Origin: Rossellomorea aquimaris
GTDB taxonomy: Bacteria > Bacillota > Bacilli > Bacillales > Bacillaceae_B
NCBI RefSeq assembly: GCF_000935355.1
Contig: NZ_JXZC01000007.1
Span: 124,001 to 188,000 of the forward strand
Direction: 5' to 3'
Length of the DNA: 64,000 nt
Shown piece by piece: positions 16,280 through 25,736 of the stretch. A program made the position numbers and the translations under genes. Position 1 is the stretch's first letter. Each line of letters starts with the position of its first letter. Under the pieces are notes generated by a model. The model was not told where the DNA came from. It was given only the letters and a program-made list of their open reading frames with translations, and did not search any database.

Positions 16280-17815
16280 ATGATGCTTAAAAAATTCGTC
16301 GATCCACTCCCTGTTATGGAAACGATTCAGCCCTCTTCTTGTGGAAAGAATACGTTATTTTTTGAAGTTTCCATGAAAGAAGTCATGCAGAAACTGCACA
16401 GTGATTTACCACCGACTAAAGTATGGGGCTATAATGGACGATTCCCCGGTCCCACTTTTAGAGTGAAACGCAATCAAACCTTGCAGGTATTATGGAAGAA
16501 TGAACTTCCAGAGGAACATTTCCTCCCCGTCGATTCAACCGTTCACGGGGCGGAAAAGGAGAACCCCGAGGTCCGTACCGTGGTTCATCTTCATGGTGGA
16601 GCTACCCCTGATACGAGCGACGGTTATCCAGATGCCTGGTTTACAAAGGACTTTAAAGAGGTTGGTCCTTTCTTTGCCGTGAAAGCCTACACTTACCCGA
16701 ACCAGCAGCCCGCCACTACTCTTTGGTACCATGACCATGCAGTAGGGATCACCCGCCTGAATATATATGCCGGACTCGCAGGTGCTTATATCATCCATGA
16801 CGAAAAGGAGGGCTCTTTGTCCCTCCCCCAGGTGCCATACGATATTCCCTTAGTGATCATGGATCGTTCCTTCAATAAAGATGGATCACTCTATTATCCT
16901 TCGCAGCCTGATCCTCCCACTACTGGTGTCAATCCCTCCATCCGCTCTAATTTCTTTGGAGACACGATCTTGATTAACGGGATGGTATGGCCATACTTAG
17001 AAGTTCAACCACGCCGCTATCGATTTCGAATGATCAATGCTTCTAATTCCCGGACGTATCAACTCTCACTCTCAAACGATAATCCGTTTATCCAAATCGG
17101 TTCCGATCAAGGTCTTCTCCCTGCACCTGTAAACGTCCGGAAGATTTTACTCGCTCCAGCTGAACGGGCGGATGTCATCCTGGACTTCTCTTCCATGAGG
17201 GGGCAAGTCATTACCATCCAAAACGATGCGCCGGCACCTTTTCCAACGGGTGACCTCCCCGACCCTGATACGACGGGAGTCCTGATGCAGTTCCGGGTGA
17301 GCAAACGACTCTTATGTACAGATACGAGCATGATTCCATCAACATTAAATGCTGTACCAAGGTTGAAAGAGAGAAATGCTTACCAAACCAGAAATCTTCT
17401 GTTAAATATGAGTAACGATCAATACAAGCGGGAAATTCACCTTTTAAATAATCAATTATGGTCGGATCCAATTACAGAAATGCCACATCTTTGGAGTATT
17501 GAGATATGGAATTTCATCAACGTTACCGAAGAATCACACCCCATCCACTTGCATTTAGTCAGGTTTCAAGTCCTCGATCGGCAGAGATTCGATAAGGAAA
17601 TCTATCAAACGGAAGGTAGTGTCGTACCCATTGGACCTCGTATCAAACCCGAGGCCAATGAGCAGGGCTGGAAAGATACAGTTTGTGCAAACCCATGGGA
17701 AATGACTCGGATCATTGTGCCATTCGGTCCTTATACAGGATTATATGTCTGGCATTGTCATATTTTAGAGCATGAGGATTATGAGATGATGAGGCCGTAT
17801 GTGGTGATCAAATAA
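16280..17815 (+). CDS. cotA: spore coat multicopper oxidase (laccase) CotA
   Basis: A 511-residue copper oxidase of the outer spore coat that oxidises phenolics, forms the brown spore pigment and protects against UV and peroxide. All four copper-ligand motifs are seen: HLHGG, WYHDHA, HPIHLHLVRF and the C-terminal WHCHILEHEDYEMM (type 1 Cys and His). There is no signal peptide, as in the B. subtilis enzyme of 513 residues, and the N-termini align (LKKFVDPLP). GGAGG precedes a double ATG (16280 and 16283), leaving a one-codon ambiguity. A CATATTTTA at 16202 resembles a sigma-K -10 box but lacks a well-placed -35. It is followed by its own terminator. Confidence 0.92.
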   Translation: MMLKKFVDPLPVMETIQPSSCGKNTLFFEVSMKEVMQKLHSDLPPTKVWGYNGRFPGPTFRVKRNQTLQVLWKNELPEEHFLPVDSTVHGAEKENPEVRTVVHLHGGATPDTSDGYPDAWFTKDFKEVGPFFAVKAYTYPNQQPATTLWYHDHAVGITRLNIYAGLAGAYIIHDEKEGSLSLPQVPYDIPLVIMDRSFNKDGSLYYPSQPDPPTTGVNPSIRSNFFGDTILINGMVWPYLEVQPRRYRFRMINASNSRTYQLSLSNDNPFIQIGSDQGLLPAPVNVRKILLAPAERADVILDFSSMRGQVITIQNDAPAPFPTGDLPDPDTTGVLMQFRVSKRLLCTDTSMIPSTLNAVPRLKERNAYQTRNLLLNMSNDQYKREIHLLNNQLWSDPITEMPHLWSIEIWNFINVTEESHPIHLHLVRFQVLDRQRFDKEIYQTEGSVVPIGPRIKPEANEQGWKDTVCANPWEMTRIIVPFGPYTGLYVWHCHILEHEDYEMMRPYVVIK

Positions 17816-17825
17816 CTATGAATAC

Positions 17826-17862
17826 AGAAAGTCTGCCCCTTTTCAGGAGCAGACTTTCTTTA
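17826..17862 (+). terminator. intrinsic terminator after cotA
   Basis: AGAAAGTCTGC...GCAGACTTTCT stem followed by TTT. Confidence 0.75.
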
Positions 17863-17911
17863 GGAAGACGTGGGGCACACATCAGATTTTTCTTGCCCAT
17901 CATTCCACAAA

Positions 17912-17962
17912 AAAAAGGAAGACTGAATTCTCTAATTTCAAAAGAAAACAGTCTTCTTCCTT
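17912..17962 (-). terminator. intrinsic terminator of the SRPBCC gene
   Basis: Minus strand AAAGGAAGAAGACTG...CAGTCTTCCTTT with a T8 tail. Confidence 0.75.
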
Positions 17963-18397
17963 TTAGCTCTCCAAAATAACTTTGATTCTTTTTAAATCCT
18001 TTTTGTTCGCTTTTTTCATCATGGTAGACATAAGAGGCGTCACCCATTTTGAAAAACCAGAGGGCTTTCCTTGATTTCGGAGAGTCATCCTTGTCACTTG
18101 TTCATCAAGTGCCTCCCATGTATAGGTGGTTTCCATCGGAAACGGTCCGTCTGCGGTTTTCATCACAAGCTTCCGGCCCGGACTAAACTCCGTGATTTTA
18201 TAGACGTAGGAAAGGTCCTTCCCTAAGAATCTCGCTTTAAATGCAATTTGAGAGTCAACGGTTAAAGGCTTTTCCGTCACCCATGCTGCCGAATCAATAT
18301 TTACATACCATTCTGGTGCATTATCCGGATCGGCAGCATACTCTGAAACCTTATAAAGCGGGCAGCGAATCGTTATTTCTGTCAGTACATCTACCAT
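17963..18397 (-). CDS. SRPBCC (START-like) family protein
   Basis: A 144-residue helix-grip protein of the polyketide-cyclase/START-like superfamily, which binds hydrophobic ligands in a deep pocket. The typical EITIRCPLYKVSEYAADPDNAPEW opening, a central beta sheet and the long C-terminal helix are visible. AAAGGAG precedes the ATG. It lies 33 bases after the ArsR-SRPBCC fusion gene on the same strand, so the fusion protein probably regulates it. The ligand is unknown. Confidence 0.75.
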   Translation of the reverse strand: MVDVLTEITIRCPLYKVSEYAADPDNAPEWYVNIDSAAWVTEKPLTVDSQIAFKARFLGKDLSYVYKITEFSPGRKLVMKTADGPFPMETTYTWEALDEQVTRMTLRNQGKPSGFSKWVTPLMSTMMKKANKKDLKRIKVILES

Positions 18398-18430
18398 CTT
18401 TATCTCCTTTTAAGAACGTACTTCGTTTTT

Positions 18431-19207
18431 TTATTTCTCTTCTACATATTTTTTCAACAGGGTACCCAGCAGGTAGTTCCACCCTTCTGAATGCTTTTCC
18501 TGCCAATCATCTTCAATGACTCCTGATGCTGTATGGGATAACTGAAGGAGCGTGGAATCACCTTTTTCAATCAAACGGTAAGTGTATGCACTATTTACGG
18601 CACCCTGCATACCAAGGTGGCCATGGAGACGTATTTCCTCAGGGGCGTTAACGTAATACACCGTTCCCCAAAGTGCCCCTTCGTTTTCACGCCACTTCTC
18701 AATGAATTGCCCGCCTGGTACAGGATCAAATGTAAAATGTGAACTAACTCCCTCAGGTGCCAGTTTAAACTCCCACCAATCCCCCGCTTGCTCGGTTAAC
18801 GCTTTAAATACCTGATCCCTTGGTGCATCTATCATCAATTCTTGTTCAATACGAAATACTTTACTTTGTTCCATTCCTTCTTCTCCTCCTTTGTTTTCTG
18901 CTAATGCCCGTAACTTTAAAAGCGAATTGGCGGTAGATTCCATATACTTCCCTACCCACCGATTGTGCATCTCCTGAAGTGGAACCGCGTTAAGGTAATT
19001 TCTTCGGTACTTCCCTTCCCGCTTCACCACCACCAAATTCCCTTCCTCCAAAATCGTCAAATGTTTCATGATCGCATATCTTGTCACCTCGGGAAAATGC
19101 TCATTCAGTTCACCGGTTGTTCTTGCCGACTGCTTCAACAGGTCCAGGATCTCCCTTCGTATCGGGTGCCCCAGTGCCTTAAATAATGTGGAAAGTTCGT
19201 CTTTCAT
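18431..19207 (-). CDS. ArsR-type repressor fused to an AHSA1/SRPBCC domain
   Basis: A 258-residue two-domain protein. Residues 1-95 form an ArsR winged helix (ALGHPIRREILDLLKQSARTTGELNEHF then MKHLTILEEGNLVVVKREGKYRRNYLN). Residues 120-258 form an AHSA1-type SRPBCC domain (IEQELMIDAPRDQVFKALT...GGQFIEKW). The second domain may bind a ligand that controls DNA binding. ATG 19207 has AAAGGA eight bases upstream; the longer frame runs through the operator region. It leads a two-gene operon with the SRPBCC gene downstream. Confidence 0.82.
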   Translation of the reverse strand: MKDELSTLFKALGHPIRREILDLLKQSARTTGELNEHFPEVTRYAIMKHLTILEEGNLVVVKREGKYRRNYLNAVPLQEMHNRWVGKYMESTANSLLKLRALAENKGGEEGMEQSKVFRIEQELMIDAPRDQVFKALTEQAGDWWEFKLAPEGVSSHFTFDPVPGGQFIEKWRENEGALWGTVYYVNAPEEIRLHGHLGMQGAVNSAYTYRLIEKGDSTLLQLSHTASGVIEDDWQEKHSEGWNYLLGTLLKKYVEEK

Positions 19208-19247
19208 ATTTACGATCCTTTCAATGTGATTGATATGTGAATGAATA

Positions 19248-19266
19248 GTCACATGTATTATGTGAC
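19248..19266. promoter_or_regulatory. candidate operator of the ArsR-SRPBCC operon
   Basis: Perfect 7-base inverted repeat GTCACAT-GTATT-ATGTGAC, 41 bases before the start codon. The position suits autorepression. Confidence 0.55.
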
Positions 19267-19363
19267 CTAATGGTAACACGTTAGGTGTGAGGAGTCAATC
19301 ACGTGTTGAAGGTGATTGAGTCGGTGATGGAGAAGTTTTAACACTCCCAGTTTTACAACAAAA

Positions 19364-19402
19364 AACCTGATCACTGGTGCCAAAACCAGCGATCAGGTCC
19401 AG
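19364..19402 (-). terminator. intrinsic terminator of lutABC
   Basis: Minus strand CCTGATCGCTGG...CCAGTGATCAGG, then T6. Confidence 0.85.
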
Positions 19403-19408
19403 AGTTTT

Positions 19409-20113
19409 TCATTTGTCATCCACAATAATATACGTAGCTTTAACAGGACCATGCACACCCACAATCAAATTCATTTCAATATCCGCGCTGTTGCTTGGAC
19501 CTGATATAAAATTCACACAGGATGCGACACATTCACCGCTTGCGATTCTTTTGTGAATGTCCCTTGCCACCTGGGTCATCCTTGGGACGATCGTACTTTT
19601 AGGGATGATAGCAATGTAGACAGCAGGAAGCAAGCTCACTGCGCGTCCCTTACCATCGTCACTATATAAGACAACTGTCCCAGACTCTGCAAGTGTGGCA
19701 TCACTAAAGGTAATACCGATATCAGCAGTCGCTGAATAAGCCAGATTCGCTTCTCCGCCATTTCGATCCCACACGCGGACATCCATCTCGTCGTCTCCTA
19801 AATCAGATAGACCGAACTCTGCAAATCGCGGGTCATCCCAGGTCACAACTGTTTTCCCGCCGTACCCCCTTATAAGATGGGGGATCAGCGTGGATAACTC
19901 AGACGCAACGGTTTCATGTACGTCGGTATGAATTAACCGGCACTGTTTCTTTAATACGTCAACAAGTTGATCCTGAGAGTAATCTTTGTACACTTCCCAT
20001 TGGGGGTTGTGACTCCATTGTGGCTTGTCTACATGAGACTTGCGCTCTCTTCCCAGATGACCAGCCAGGTTATTCAAAAACGAATCGCGATTCTTGATGC
20101 TACCGATGCTCAT
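19409..20113 (-). CDS. lutC: lactate utilisation protein LutC
   Basis: A 234-residue LUD-domain subunit of the LutABC complex that oxidises L-lactate to pyruvate. The LUD signature is visible ([18 protein letters not shown]...[14 protein letters not shown]). Start 20113 is set by AAGGAGGGA upstream and overlaps the 3' end of lutB by 14 bases, so translation is coupled. Last gene of lutABC, followed by a strong terminator. Confidence 0.9.
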   Translation of the reverse strand: MSIGSIKNRDSFLNNLAGHLGRERKSHVDKPQWSHNPQWEVYKDYSQDQLVDVLKKQCRLIHTDVHETVASELSTLIPHLIRGYGGKTVVTWDDPRFAEFGLSDLGDDEMDVRVWDRNGGEANLAYSATADIGITFSDATLAESGTVVLYSDDGKGRAVSLLPAVYIAIIPKSTIVPRMTQVARDIHKRIASGECVASCVNFISGPSNSADIEMNLIVGVHGPVKATYIIVDDK

Positions 20114-21539
20114 CCGCTTTTCCCTCCTTCTTTCTCTTTTTATACCAATCCCTGAATCGATCTTTCTTCGGTGCAGGAAACTCACGTGATTCAGTCCAGT
20201 TTTTCAATGGCCCCGGGCCGTTTGAAATCTTCCCGTCTTTTGTAAACGCAGCAAGTGTCGTTGGTGCGAGTCTGGAACCGATATTGTACATGGCTGGTGA
20301 AGCCGTTCCGAGACTGAAGGCCTTCATGGATAGATTCTCAAAGATAGGAGCCTTTCCTTCCTTCTCAACGATTTCCTGACGATGACGGAGTAAATGTTCG
20401 TGAAGTGGGATTTTCACCGGGCATGCTTCGGTACAGGCTCCGCATAATGTAGACGCATACGGCAGCTCTTTGTAGTCTTCATATCCACCAAGGAGCGGAG
20501 ACAACACGGCTCCCACAGGACCGGGATAAATCGACCCGTACGAGTGGCCGCCGACATGGCGGTATACAGGACACACATTGATACAAGCTGCACAACGGAT
20601 GCAATGCAGAATTGACTGAAAGGCGGTTCCCAAGATTTTCGAACGGCCATTGTCGACGATGACAAGGTGAAACTCCTCAGGTCCATCCACCTCCCCTTCT
20701 TGTTTAGGACCAGTCAAAGCAGTGATATAGCTGGTCAGCTTTTGTCCGACTGCGGCACGGGTCAGCAGGCTGACGAGGACCTCCATCTCTTCCCAAGTAG
20801 GTACAATCCGCTCCATCCCCATTACGGTGATCTGTGTTTTCGGCACCGTCGTCACCATACGGGCATTCCCTTCATTAGTCACGAGTGAAATGGTTCCTGA
20901 TTCGGCAATGGCAAAGTTACATCCTGTGATTCCAATATCAGCCTGAAGGAATTCTTCCCTTAACTTTTCCCGTGCGAATAAAGCGAGTTCCTCCGGCTTT
21001 TCCGTCTTGTCATACCCGAGTTTATTTCGAAATACTTCCCGGATTTGTTCCTTATTTTTATGAAGGGCAGGAGTCACAATATGTGAAGGTGGATCGTGAT
21101 CATCGACTTGAAGAATCCATTCTCCCAGATCACTCTCTACAACCTCGCAACCCGCTTTTTCCAAGGCTTCATTCATATTGATTTCTTCAGTCACCATGGA
21201 CTTCGATTTAACGACTTTCTTACCGTCCTTCTTTTTCACAACATTGGTAATGTATTCATTGGCTTCTTCTGCAGTTTCCGCAAAAAATACATGGCCGCCG
21301 CGTCCCGCTACATTTTCACTCAATTGCTCAAGGTAATAATCCAGGTTTTCAATGGTATGGGAACGAATTTCTTCTCCAAGCTTACGCCAATCTTCCCAAT
21401 TCCCCAATTCTTCCGCCGCGTTTAACCGGCCGTTCCGGAAACGCCCTTGGGCAGAGGAAACGGCTCCCCTCATAAACGTGTCGGCAAGCCCGCTTGAAAC
21501 GCGATCGTTAAAGGATTGATTTCCTATTTTCATCGCCAT
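20100..21539 (-). CDS. lutB: iron-sulfur lactate utilisation protein LutB
   Basis: A 479-residue protein with an N-terminal LUD domain ([22 protein letters not shown]) and two 4Fe-4S ferredoxin motifs, [12 protein letters not shown] and CGACTEACP, then a DUF3390-like tail. It relays electrons in the LutABC lactate oxidase. It starts 17 bases after lutA ends and overlaps lutC. Length and motif order match the B. subtilis protein. Confidence 0.93.
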   Translation of the reverse strand: MAMKIGNQSFNDRVSSGLADTFMRGAVSSAQGRFRNGRLNAAEELGNWEDWRKLGEEIRSHTIENLDYYLEQLSENVAGRGGHVFFAETAEEANEYITNVVKKKDGKKVVKSKSMVTEEINMNEALEKAGCEVVESDLGEWILQVDDHDPPSHIVTPALHKNKEQIREVFRNKLGYDKTEKPEELALFAREKLREEFLQADIGITGCNFAIAESGTISLVTNEGNARMVTTVPKTQITVMGMERIVPTWEEMEVLVSLLTRAAVGQKLTSYITALTGPKQEGEVDGPEEFHLVIVDNGRSKILGTAFQSILHCIRCAACINVCPVYRHVGGHSYGSIYPGPVGAVLSPLLGGYEDYKELPYASTLCGACTEACPVKIPLHEHLLRHRQEIVEKEGKAPIFENLSMKAFSLGTASPAMYNIGSRLAPTTLAAFTKDGKISNGPGPLKNWTESREFPAPKKDRFRDWYKKRKKEGKADEHR

Positions 21540-21555
21540 TTGCCTTCCCCCTTTC

Positions 21556-22272
21556 TTATCGACTATTCAATACAGAAGCAATATGCATGACCTTTATCGG
21601 CTTGCCTTCTCTATCAATTCGTCCACCGATATTCATCAGGCATCCGCAATCGGCACCTATTAAAATATCAGCTTCTGTTTCTTCTACATGCTGCACCTTT
21701 TCATCGACCATTTGCTCTGAGATCGGGGTCATCTTCACCGAGAATGTCCCTCCAAACCCACAGCAATCATGATTATGTGGCAGCGATTTCATTTCCAATC
21801 CTTCCACATGACTCAGGAGTTTCATAGGAGCTTCCTTCACCCCCAGCAGTCGCGTCATATGGCATGATGTGTGATAGGTGGCCTTCCCGGTCAGCTTCGC
21901 ACCTACATCCTCGACTCCCAGCACATCCACGATAAATTGAGTAAGCTCATATGTTTTATCCGCTAATTCTTGAGCACGCTTCTCCCATTCCTGATCCCCT
22001 TTAAAAAGATGAGGATACTCCTTGAACATGGTTCCACACGATCCGGATGGAGTAATCACATAGTCGGAATTCTCAAAAACGGAAATCATATGCTTCATTG
22101 ATTCCTTTGCCTTCGCTACATATCCACTGTTATAAGCAGGCTGACCGCAGCACGTCTGCCTCTCTGGAAAATCAACCTCACAGCCAAGCCTTTCAAGTAA
22201 TTCAACCGTATCCATTCCCACATCTGTCTGAAAAATGTCTATTAAACAAGTCACAAATAATGATACTTTCAT
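21556..22272 (-). CDS. lutA: CCG-domain lactate utilisation protein LutA
   Basis: A 238-residue protein with two cysteine-rich CCG domains ([10 protein letters not shown] and [11 protein letters not shown]) that bind an iron-sulfur cluster in heterodisulfide-reductase and glycolate-oxidase relatives. First gene of lutABC. A promoter and a LutR-type palindrome lie 70-115 bases upstream. Confidence 0.92.
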   Translation of the reverse strand: MKVSLFVTCLIDIFQTDVGMDTVELLERLGCEVDFPERQTCCGQPAYNSGYVAKAKESMKHMISVFENSDYVITPSGSCGTMFKEYPHLFKGDQEWEKRAQELADKTYELTQFIVDVLGVEDVGAKLTGKATYHTSCHMTRLLGVKEAPMKLLSHVEGLEMKSLPHNHDCCGFGGTFSVKMTPISEQMVDEKVQHVEETEADILIGADCGCLMNIGGRIDREGKPIKVMHIASVLNSR

Positions 22273-22339
22273 AGACTATCACCTATACTTTCCGGAGAAT
22301 TCATTCGCTGGAATTCTCTGCTAGTTTGCTAATAGTACT

Positions 22340-22368
22340 AGTGTAAAACGTAGATCGCATTAAGTCAA
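22340..22368 (-). promoter_or_regulatory. sigma-A promoter of lutABC
   Basis: Minus strand TTGACT (22368-22363), 17-base spacer, TACACT (22345-22340). The LutR palindrome lies two bases upstream of the -35. Confidence 0.65.
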
Positions 22369-22370
22369 CA

Positions 22371-22385
22371 GGTCATCAGATGACT
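22371..22385. promoter_or_regulatory. LutR-type operator of lutABC
   Basis: GGTCATC-A-GATGACT. AACAGGTCATCAGATGAC is identical to the site before lctP (from 24491), and no other copy was seen in the window. The palindrome suits a FadR-type GntR dimer; lutR is the nearby candidate. Confidence 0.75.
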
Positions 22386-22454
22386 TAGTGTGGATTACCT
22401 GATGGTATAAAAAGTCGATGCATGCTTTTGTAATTCCTCTTTTAAAAAAGTTGG

Positions 22455-22600
22455 TATTTCATTCAACAGTTGAAATCCCATTGAATTTTGACTGCTTACT
22501 TTATCGACCTATTTAACAGATGAATTCCGGGTAAATTTCAGCTGATTATTTTCCCCGTTTTTTCAGCAGCTGAACATCCTCCCATTTTCTGTAGCTGAAA
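22455..22600. repeat. island of short GCTGAA/GTTGAA words
   Basis: This is most of the lutA-lctP gap. Words such as AACAGTTGAAAT, AACAGATGAATT, TTTCAGCTGATT, CAGCAGCTGAAC and TAGCTGAAA recur at roughly 11-13 base steps. No open frame or promoter is evident here. Confidence 0.4.
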
Positions 22601-22604
22601 ACAA

Positions 22605-22633
22605 AGCAAGCTCACCAATAATGGGAGCTTGCT
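22605..22633 (-). terminator. intrinsic terminator of lctP
   Basis: Minus strand AGCAAGCTC...GAGCTTGCT followed by TTGTTTT. Confidence 0.75.
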
Positions 22634-22645
22634 ACATGTCCTTTC

Positions 22646-24433
22646 TTATGCTGTTCTCCCGATTTGATTCAATTCCTTCTTATTTTGTTTTTGTCCTTTT
22701 ACGATAAAGCTGACAAGTAATACCACGATAACACCGAGGATCAATGTACCTATGTTAAAGCCGATCCCGTTAATCAGGACGTAGCCAATCCCTCCGGCAA
22801 ATACTACATAAAAGCCCATCGGAATTAACGTTTTTCTTATTAAGTTTCCTTCTTTTCCGATCAATCCTGCAGCAGACGAAGCCGCTACGACATTATGGAC
22901 GCAAATCATATTTCCTGCAGCCCCTCCCACTGCCTGCAGAGCCACAATCACGGCAGGGGTCGCCAGGATATTATCCGCTACTCCAAATTGAAAAAGGGAA
23001 AACATCATATTGCTCACGGTGTTACTTCCGGCAGCAAAGGCACCTATGGCACCGATCGTAGGAGCGGCCAGTGGCCAATAGCTTCCGAACACATTTGAAA
23101 TCCCTTCGGCTAACACCAGTGGCATACTGGCATACTCTGCAGCGTTGACACCTGAGTTGATGAATACTTGAACCATTGGTACGGCGAAGATTAAAGCCGC
23201 CATGGCGCTGACGATCGTCTTAAAGGAATCTTTTACGGCGCGTCCGTAATCTTTCAGATTCATTTTATAAATGAATATGCTGATCAGTGAAACGAAGATA
23301 AAGATCGTTCCCGGTATGTTCAATGGTTTTGAGGCAACCGAAATTGCCGTACCAAATACATTGTCTGCAGATAGGACCCAGGCTTGGATCCAGTCTGTGA
23401 ATGGCAGTGTTTTTAATCTCGTAAGGACTAATAGTACCGCCACTAAAATATAAGGCATCCAAGCTGCAAGGAATGAAATGTTTTTCTTTGGTTTTTCTGT
23501 TTCATCAATATTAAGCGACCCATTCCATGTCGGATCCCAGTTTGAGGCTTTGTCAAAGTCCCATGTCCGTTTTGGTACGAATAAACCTTTTTTAGCCGCC
23601 GGCACCACGATGGCCAAGCCGACTAAGCCACCGATCAAGGAAGGAAACTCCGGTCCAAGAAGGTTCGCTACAAGCGCATAAGGAACCGTGAACGCCAATC
23701 CTGCAAAAAGAGCAAACTTCCAAACAGCCAATCCTTCCCTGATGGACTTATTTTTTCCGAAGAAGTACGTAAGCATCGTGACCATAAAGAGCGGAATGAA
23801 GATCCCGATGATCCCATGAATGATGGCGACCTGACCGCCGATTCCATTTATGTAGGCATCCATGGTCGTCCCTTGTTCAGCCACGTATTGCTGCACTAAT
23901 GGTGAATCCTTTAACCCCGTATTCACTCCGATCAATATGGGAGTTCCAACCGCCCCGAAGGACACGGGAGTCGATTGCAAGATTAAGGCGACCATGACGG
24001 CTCCCATGGCCGGAAAACCGATTGCAACCAGGAGAGGACCAACGATCGTCGCTGGCGCTCCCCATCCTGCAGCTCCTTCCAGGAAAGCTCCGAACAACCA
24101 GCAAACGATGATCGTCTGCACCCTCCTGTCAGGTGAAATACTCGTGAATCCTTTGCGGATTGTGAAAACAGCTCCACTTTCCTTTAATGTATTTAATAAC
24201 AGAATCGCTCCGAATACGATGACGGCCACTTCAAGTGCGGTTACAACCCCTTTTACACTCGCAGCTGCAACCTGATTCCCCGGCACCTCCCACACAAACA
24301 TGGCCATCAGCACGGTCACAATCAACGAAACAGGCATCGCTCTCTTTGCCGGCCATCTTAATACAACCAAAAACAAGAAAACCGAAAAAATAGGCATGGC
24401 CGCCAATAAAGCTAGCATACCAACACTCATCAT
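22646..24433 (-). CDS. lctP: L-lactate permease
   Basis: A 595-residue permease of the LctP family with 13-14 hydrophobic helices; it imports lactate for LutABC. Family segments include [36 protein letters not shown] and the C-terminal [21 protein letters not shown] 24433 is preferred (AAAGGGGGAA five bases upstream) over an earlier in-frame TTG that has no site. Upstream lie the shared LutR palindrome and a cre-like site, implying induction by lactate and repression on good sugars. lutR is encoded directly upstream. Confidence 0.92.
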   Translation of the reverse strand: MMSVGMLALLAAMPIFSVFLFLVVLRWPAKRAMPVSLIVTVLMAMFVWEVPGNQVAAASVKGVVTALEVAVIVFGAILLLNTLKESGAVFTIRKGFTSISPDRRVQTIIVCWLFGAFLEGAAGWGAPATIVGPLLVAIGFPAMGAVMVALILQSTPVSFGAVGTPILIGVNTGLKDSPLVQQYVAEQGTTMDAYINGIGGQVAIIHGIIGIFIPLFMVTMLTYFFGKNKSIREGLAVWKFALFAGLAFTVPYALVANLLGPEFPSLIGGLVGLAIVVPAAKKGLFVPKRTWDFDKASNWDPTWNGSLNIDETEKPKKNISFLAAWMPYILVAVLLVLTRLKTLPFTDWIQAWVLSADNVFGTAISVASKPLNIPGTIFIFVSLISIFIYKMNLKDYGRAVKDSFKTIVSAMAALIFAVPMVQVFINSGVNAAEYASMPLVLAEGISNVFGSYWPLAAPTIGAIGAFAAGSNTVSNMMFSLFQFGVADNILATPAVIVALQAVGGAAGNMICVHNVVAASSAAGLIGKEGNLIRKTLIPMGFYVVFAGGIGYVLINGIGFNIGTLILGVIVVLLVSFIVKGQKQNKKELNQIGRTA

Positions 24434-24493
24434 ACTTCCCCCTTTAAAAGTGAATAAATTTTCCCACAAACTCCCCAACTAATCATGTTAACA

Positions 24494-24514
24494 GGTCATC
24501 AGATGACCATTATA
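24494..24514 (-). promoter_or_regulatory. lctP promoter -10 with overlapping LutR-type operator
   Basis: Perfect palindrome GGTCATC-A-GATGACC (24494-24508) directly abuts a consensus TATAAT -10 on the minus strand (24514-24509), so a bound repressor would cover the start site. The -35 is weak. Confidence 0.75.
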
Positions 24515-24529
24515 TAATTAACAGTATAA

Positions 24530-24543
24530 TTAAAACGCTTACA
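24530..24543. promoter_or_regulatory. CcpA cre-like site before lctP
   Basis: TTAAAACGCTTACA matches the cre consensus TGWAARCGYTWNCW in all but one position and overlaps the -35 region. Confidence 0.5.
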
Positions 24544-24580
24544 TACCACAACCTTATTTTTGTAATTTTATAAAAAATCA

Positions 24581-24654
24581 AGAGGGACGGACCTCCATCA
24601 AAGCGCAATCCCTGTTGAATCAAGGTTTGGTCTTTTTGGGAGGTCCGTCCCTCT
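24581..24654. repeat. GAGGGACGGACC palindrome, copy 1
   Basis: 16-base perfect arms, AGAGGGACGGACCTCC (24581-24596) and GGAGGTCCGTCCCTCT (24639-24654). The element begins on the last base of the lutR stop codon. Confidence 0.85.
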
Positions 24655-25373
24655 TAGTCTTGGATGTCCTCGAAGTATTTCATGAGGACTTCTTCGACGC
24701 TATGTAGATGGTGGAGCATGAGTTGCTGTGCTTTTTGGCCGTCTTTTGCTTCGATGGCTTCGTAGATGTTTTGGTGTTCCTGGTATAAGCGATCCAAGGT
24801 GGATTTTTTTGAATACAGCCAGAGACGGCGCGTTTCCCTCATGGTCGTGACCATCATTTCCGACACATTGTTCATGAGGCCCGTCAGCAGCTCGTTTTGT
24901 GAAGCTTTGGCAATCGCCATGTGGAAACGGAAATCCGCTTCTTCCCCCAGTTCTTCATCACTGGCTGAATGCATCTGATCTAAGGCCGTTTTAATTTCTT
25001 TTAATTGCTCGTCGGTTCTTCTGGACGCTGCCGCTTCAACGGCACCTACCTCTAATATCCTCCGCACTTCCAGCAATTGTTTCACGTCATCCTTCTTCAT
25101 TAAGGCTGCTATATATATGGGCAGCGAAAGCATGCTGGAATCGAATTCCCTTACATAGGTACCTTCTCCCTGATGCATTTCAACTAATCCCATCGCCCGT
25201 AACGCACTTAAAGCTTCACGCACAGCCGACCGGCCCACCTGAAAATTCTCAGCCAGCTGCTGAACGGAATCCAGCTTGTCCCCTGACTTCAACTGACCCG
25301 ATTTAATCATATCAATCAAAACCTCAGCCACTTCTTCGTATATTTTTCGCGGTTTAATTCGTTTATAATTCAA
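24654..25373 (-). CDS. lutR: GntR/FadR-family regulator of lactate genes LutR
   Basis: A 239-residue FadR-subfamily repressor. The winged helix spans residues 8-75 (SVQQLAENFQVGRSAVREALSALRAMGLVEMHQGEGTYV) and is followed by the all-helical FCD effector domain. Sequence and context match LutR, which represses lutABC and lctP until lactate is present. The start appears to be TTG 25373 with GGGGTG seven to eight bases upstream. Its stop overlaps the first palindrome copy. It lies upstream of lctP on the same strand but is separated by the operator region. Confidence 0.88.
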   Translation of the reverse strand: MNYKRIKPRKIYEEVAEVLIDMIKSGQLKSGDKLDSVQQLAENFQVGRSAVREALSALRAMGLVEMHQGEGTYVREFDSSMLSLPIYIAALMKKDDVKQLLEVRRILEVGAVEAAASRRTDEQLKEIKTALDQMHSASDEELGEEADFRFHMAIAKASQNELLTGLMNNVSEMMVTTMRETRRLWLYSKKSTLDRLYQEHQNIYEAIEAKDGQKAQQLMLHHLHSVEEVLMKYFEDIQD

Positions 25374-25698
25374 TCGTTTTCACCCCAATATGTATGTATA
25401 TATGATTCTATAGTATTATGCGTGGGGGGACAATATTGAAGGAAGGCAGTTATTGGTTGAGAGTAAGCTGGTTTACTTTACTGAGTTAATAATAGTAGGA
25501 ACTAAATGTTGAGGGATGAGGAAATTTTTCAGTAATGGGCAAATTGAATAGAATCGAACTCGATAATATAATTGAAAAGTCGATAATAAAACCCTTTTAC
25601 CTTCCCCCGCGATTTAAATCATATGACCTTCACTATCAAAATGGACTTTTCATAACTGAATTGATGAAGTATCCCTATCAAAAGTCCAGATGAATGAC
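25374..25698. other. intergenic stretch without recognised gene
   Basis: AT-rich spacer between lutR and the AraC-type gene. It probably holds the lutR promoter (TATAGTATTATG near 25411). I see no open frame with a ribosome-binding site and no repeat. Confidence 0.5.
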
Positions 25699-25731
25699 AA
25701 AAAAGCCCCCATTCATGAACTGGAGGCCATC
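25699..25731 (-). terminator. intrinsic terminator of the AraC/GyrI-like gene
   Basis: Minus strand GCCTCC-AGTTCATGAAT-GGGGGC followed by T6; the stem uses G-T pairs. Confidence 0.6.
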
Positions 25732-25736
25732 TATCA

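Noticed and set aside
24434-24478. Extended lctP start at an upstream TTG
   Set aside because: No Shine-Dalgarno; AAAGGGGGAA precedes ATG 24433.
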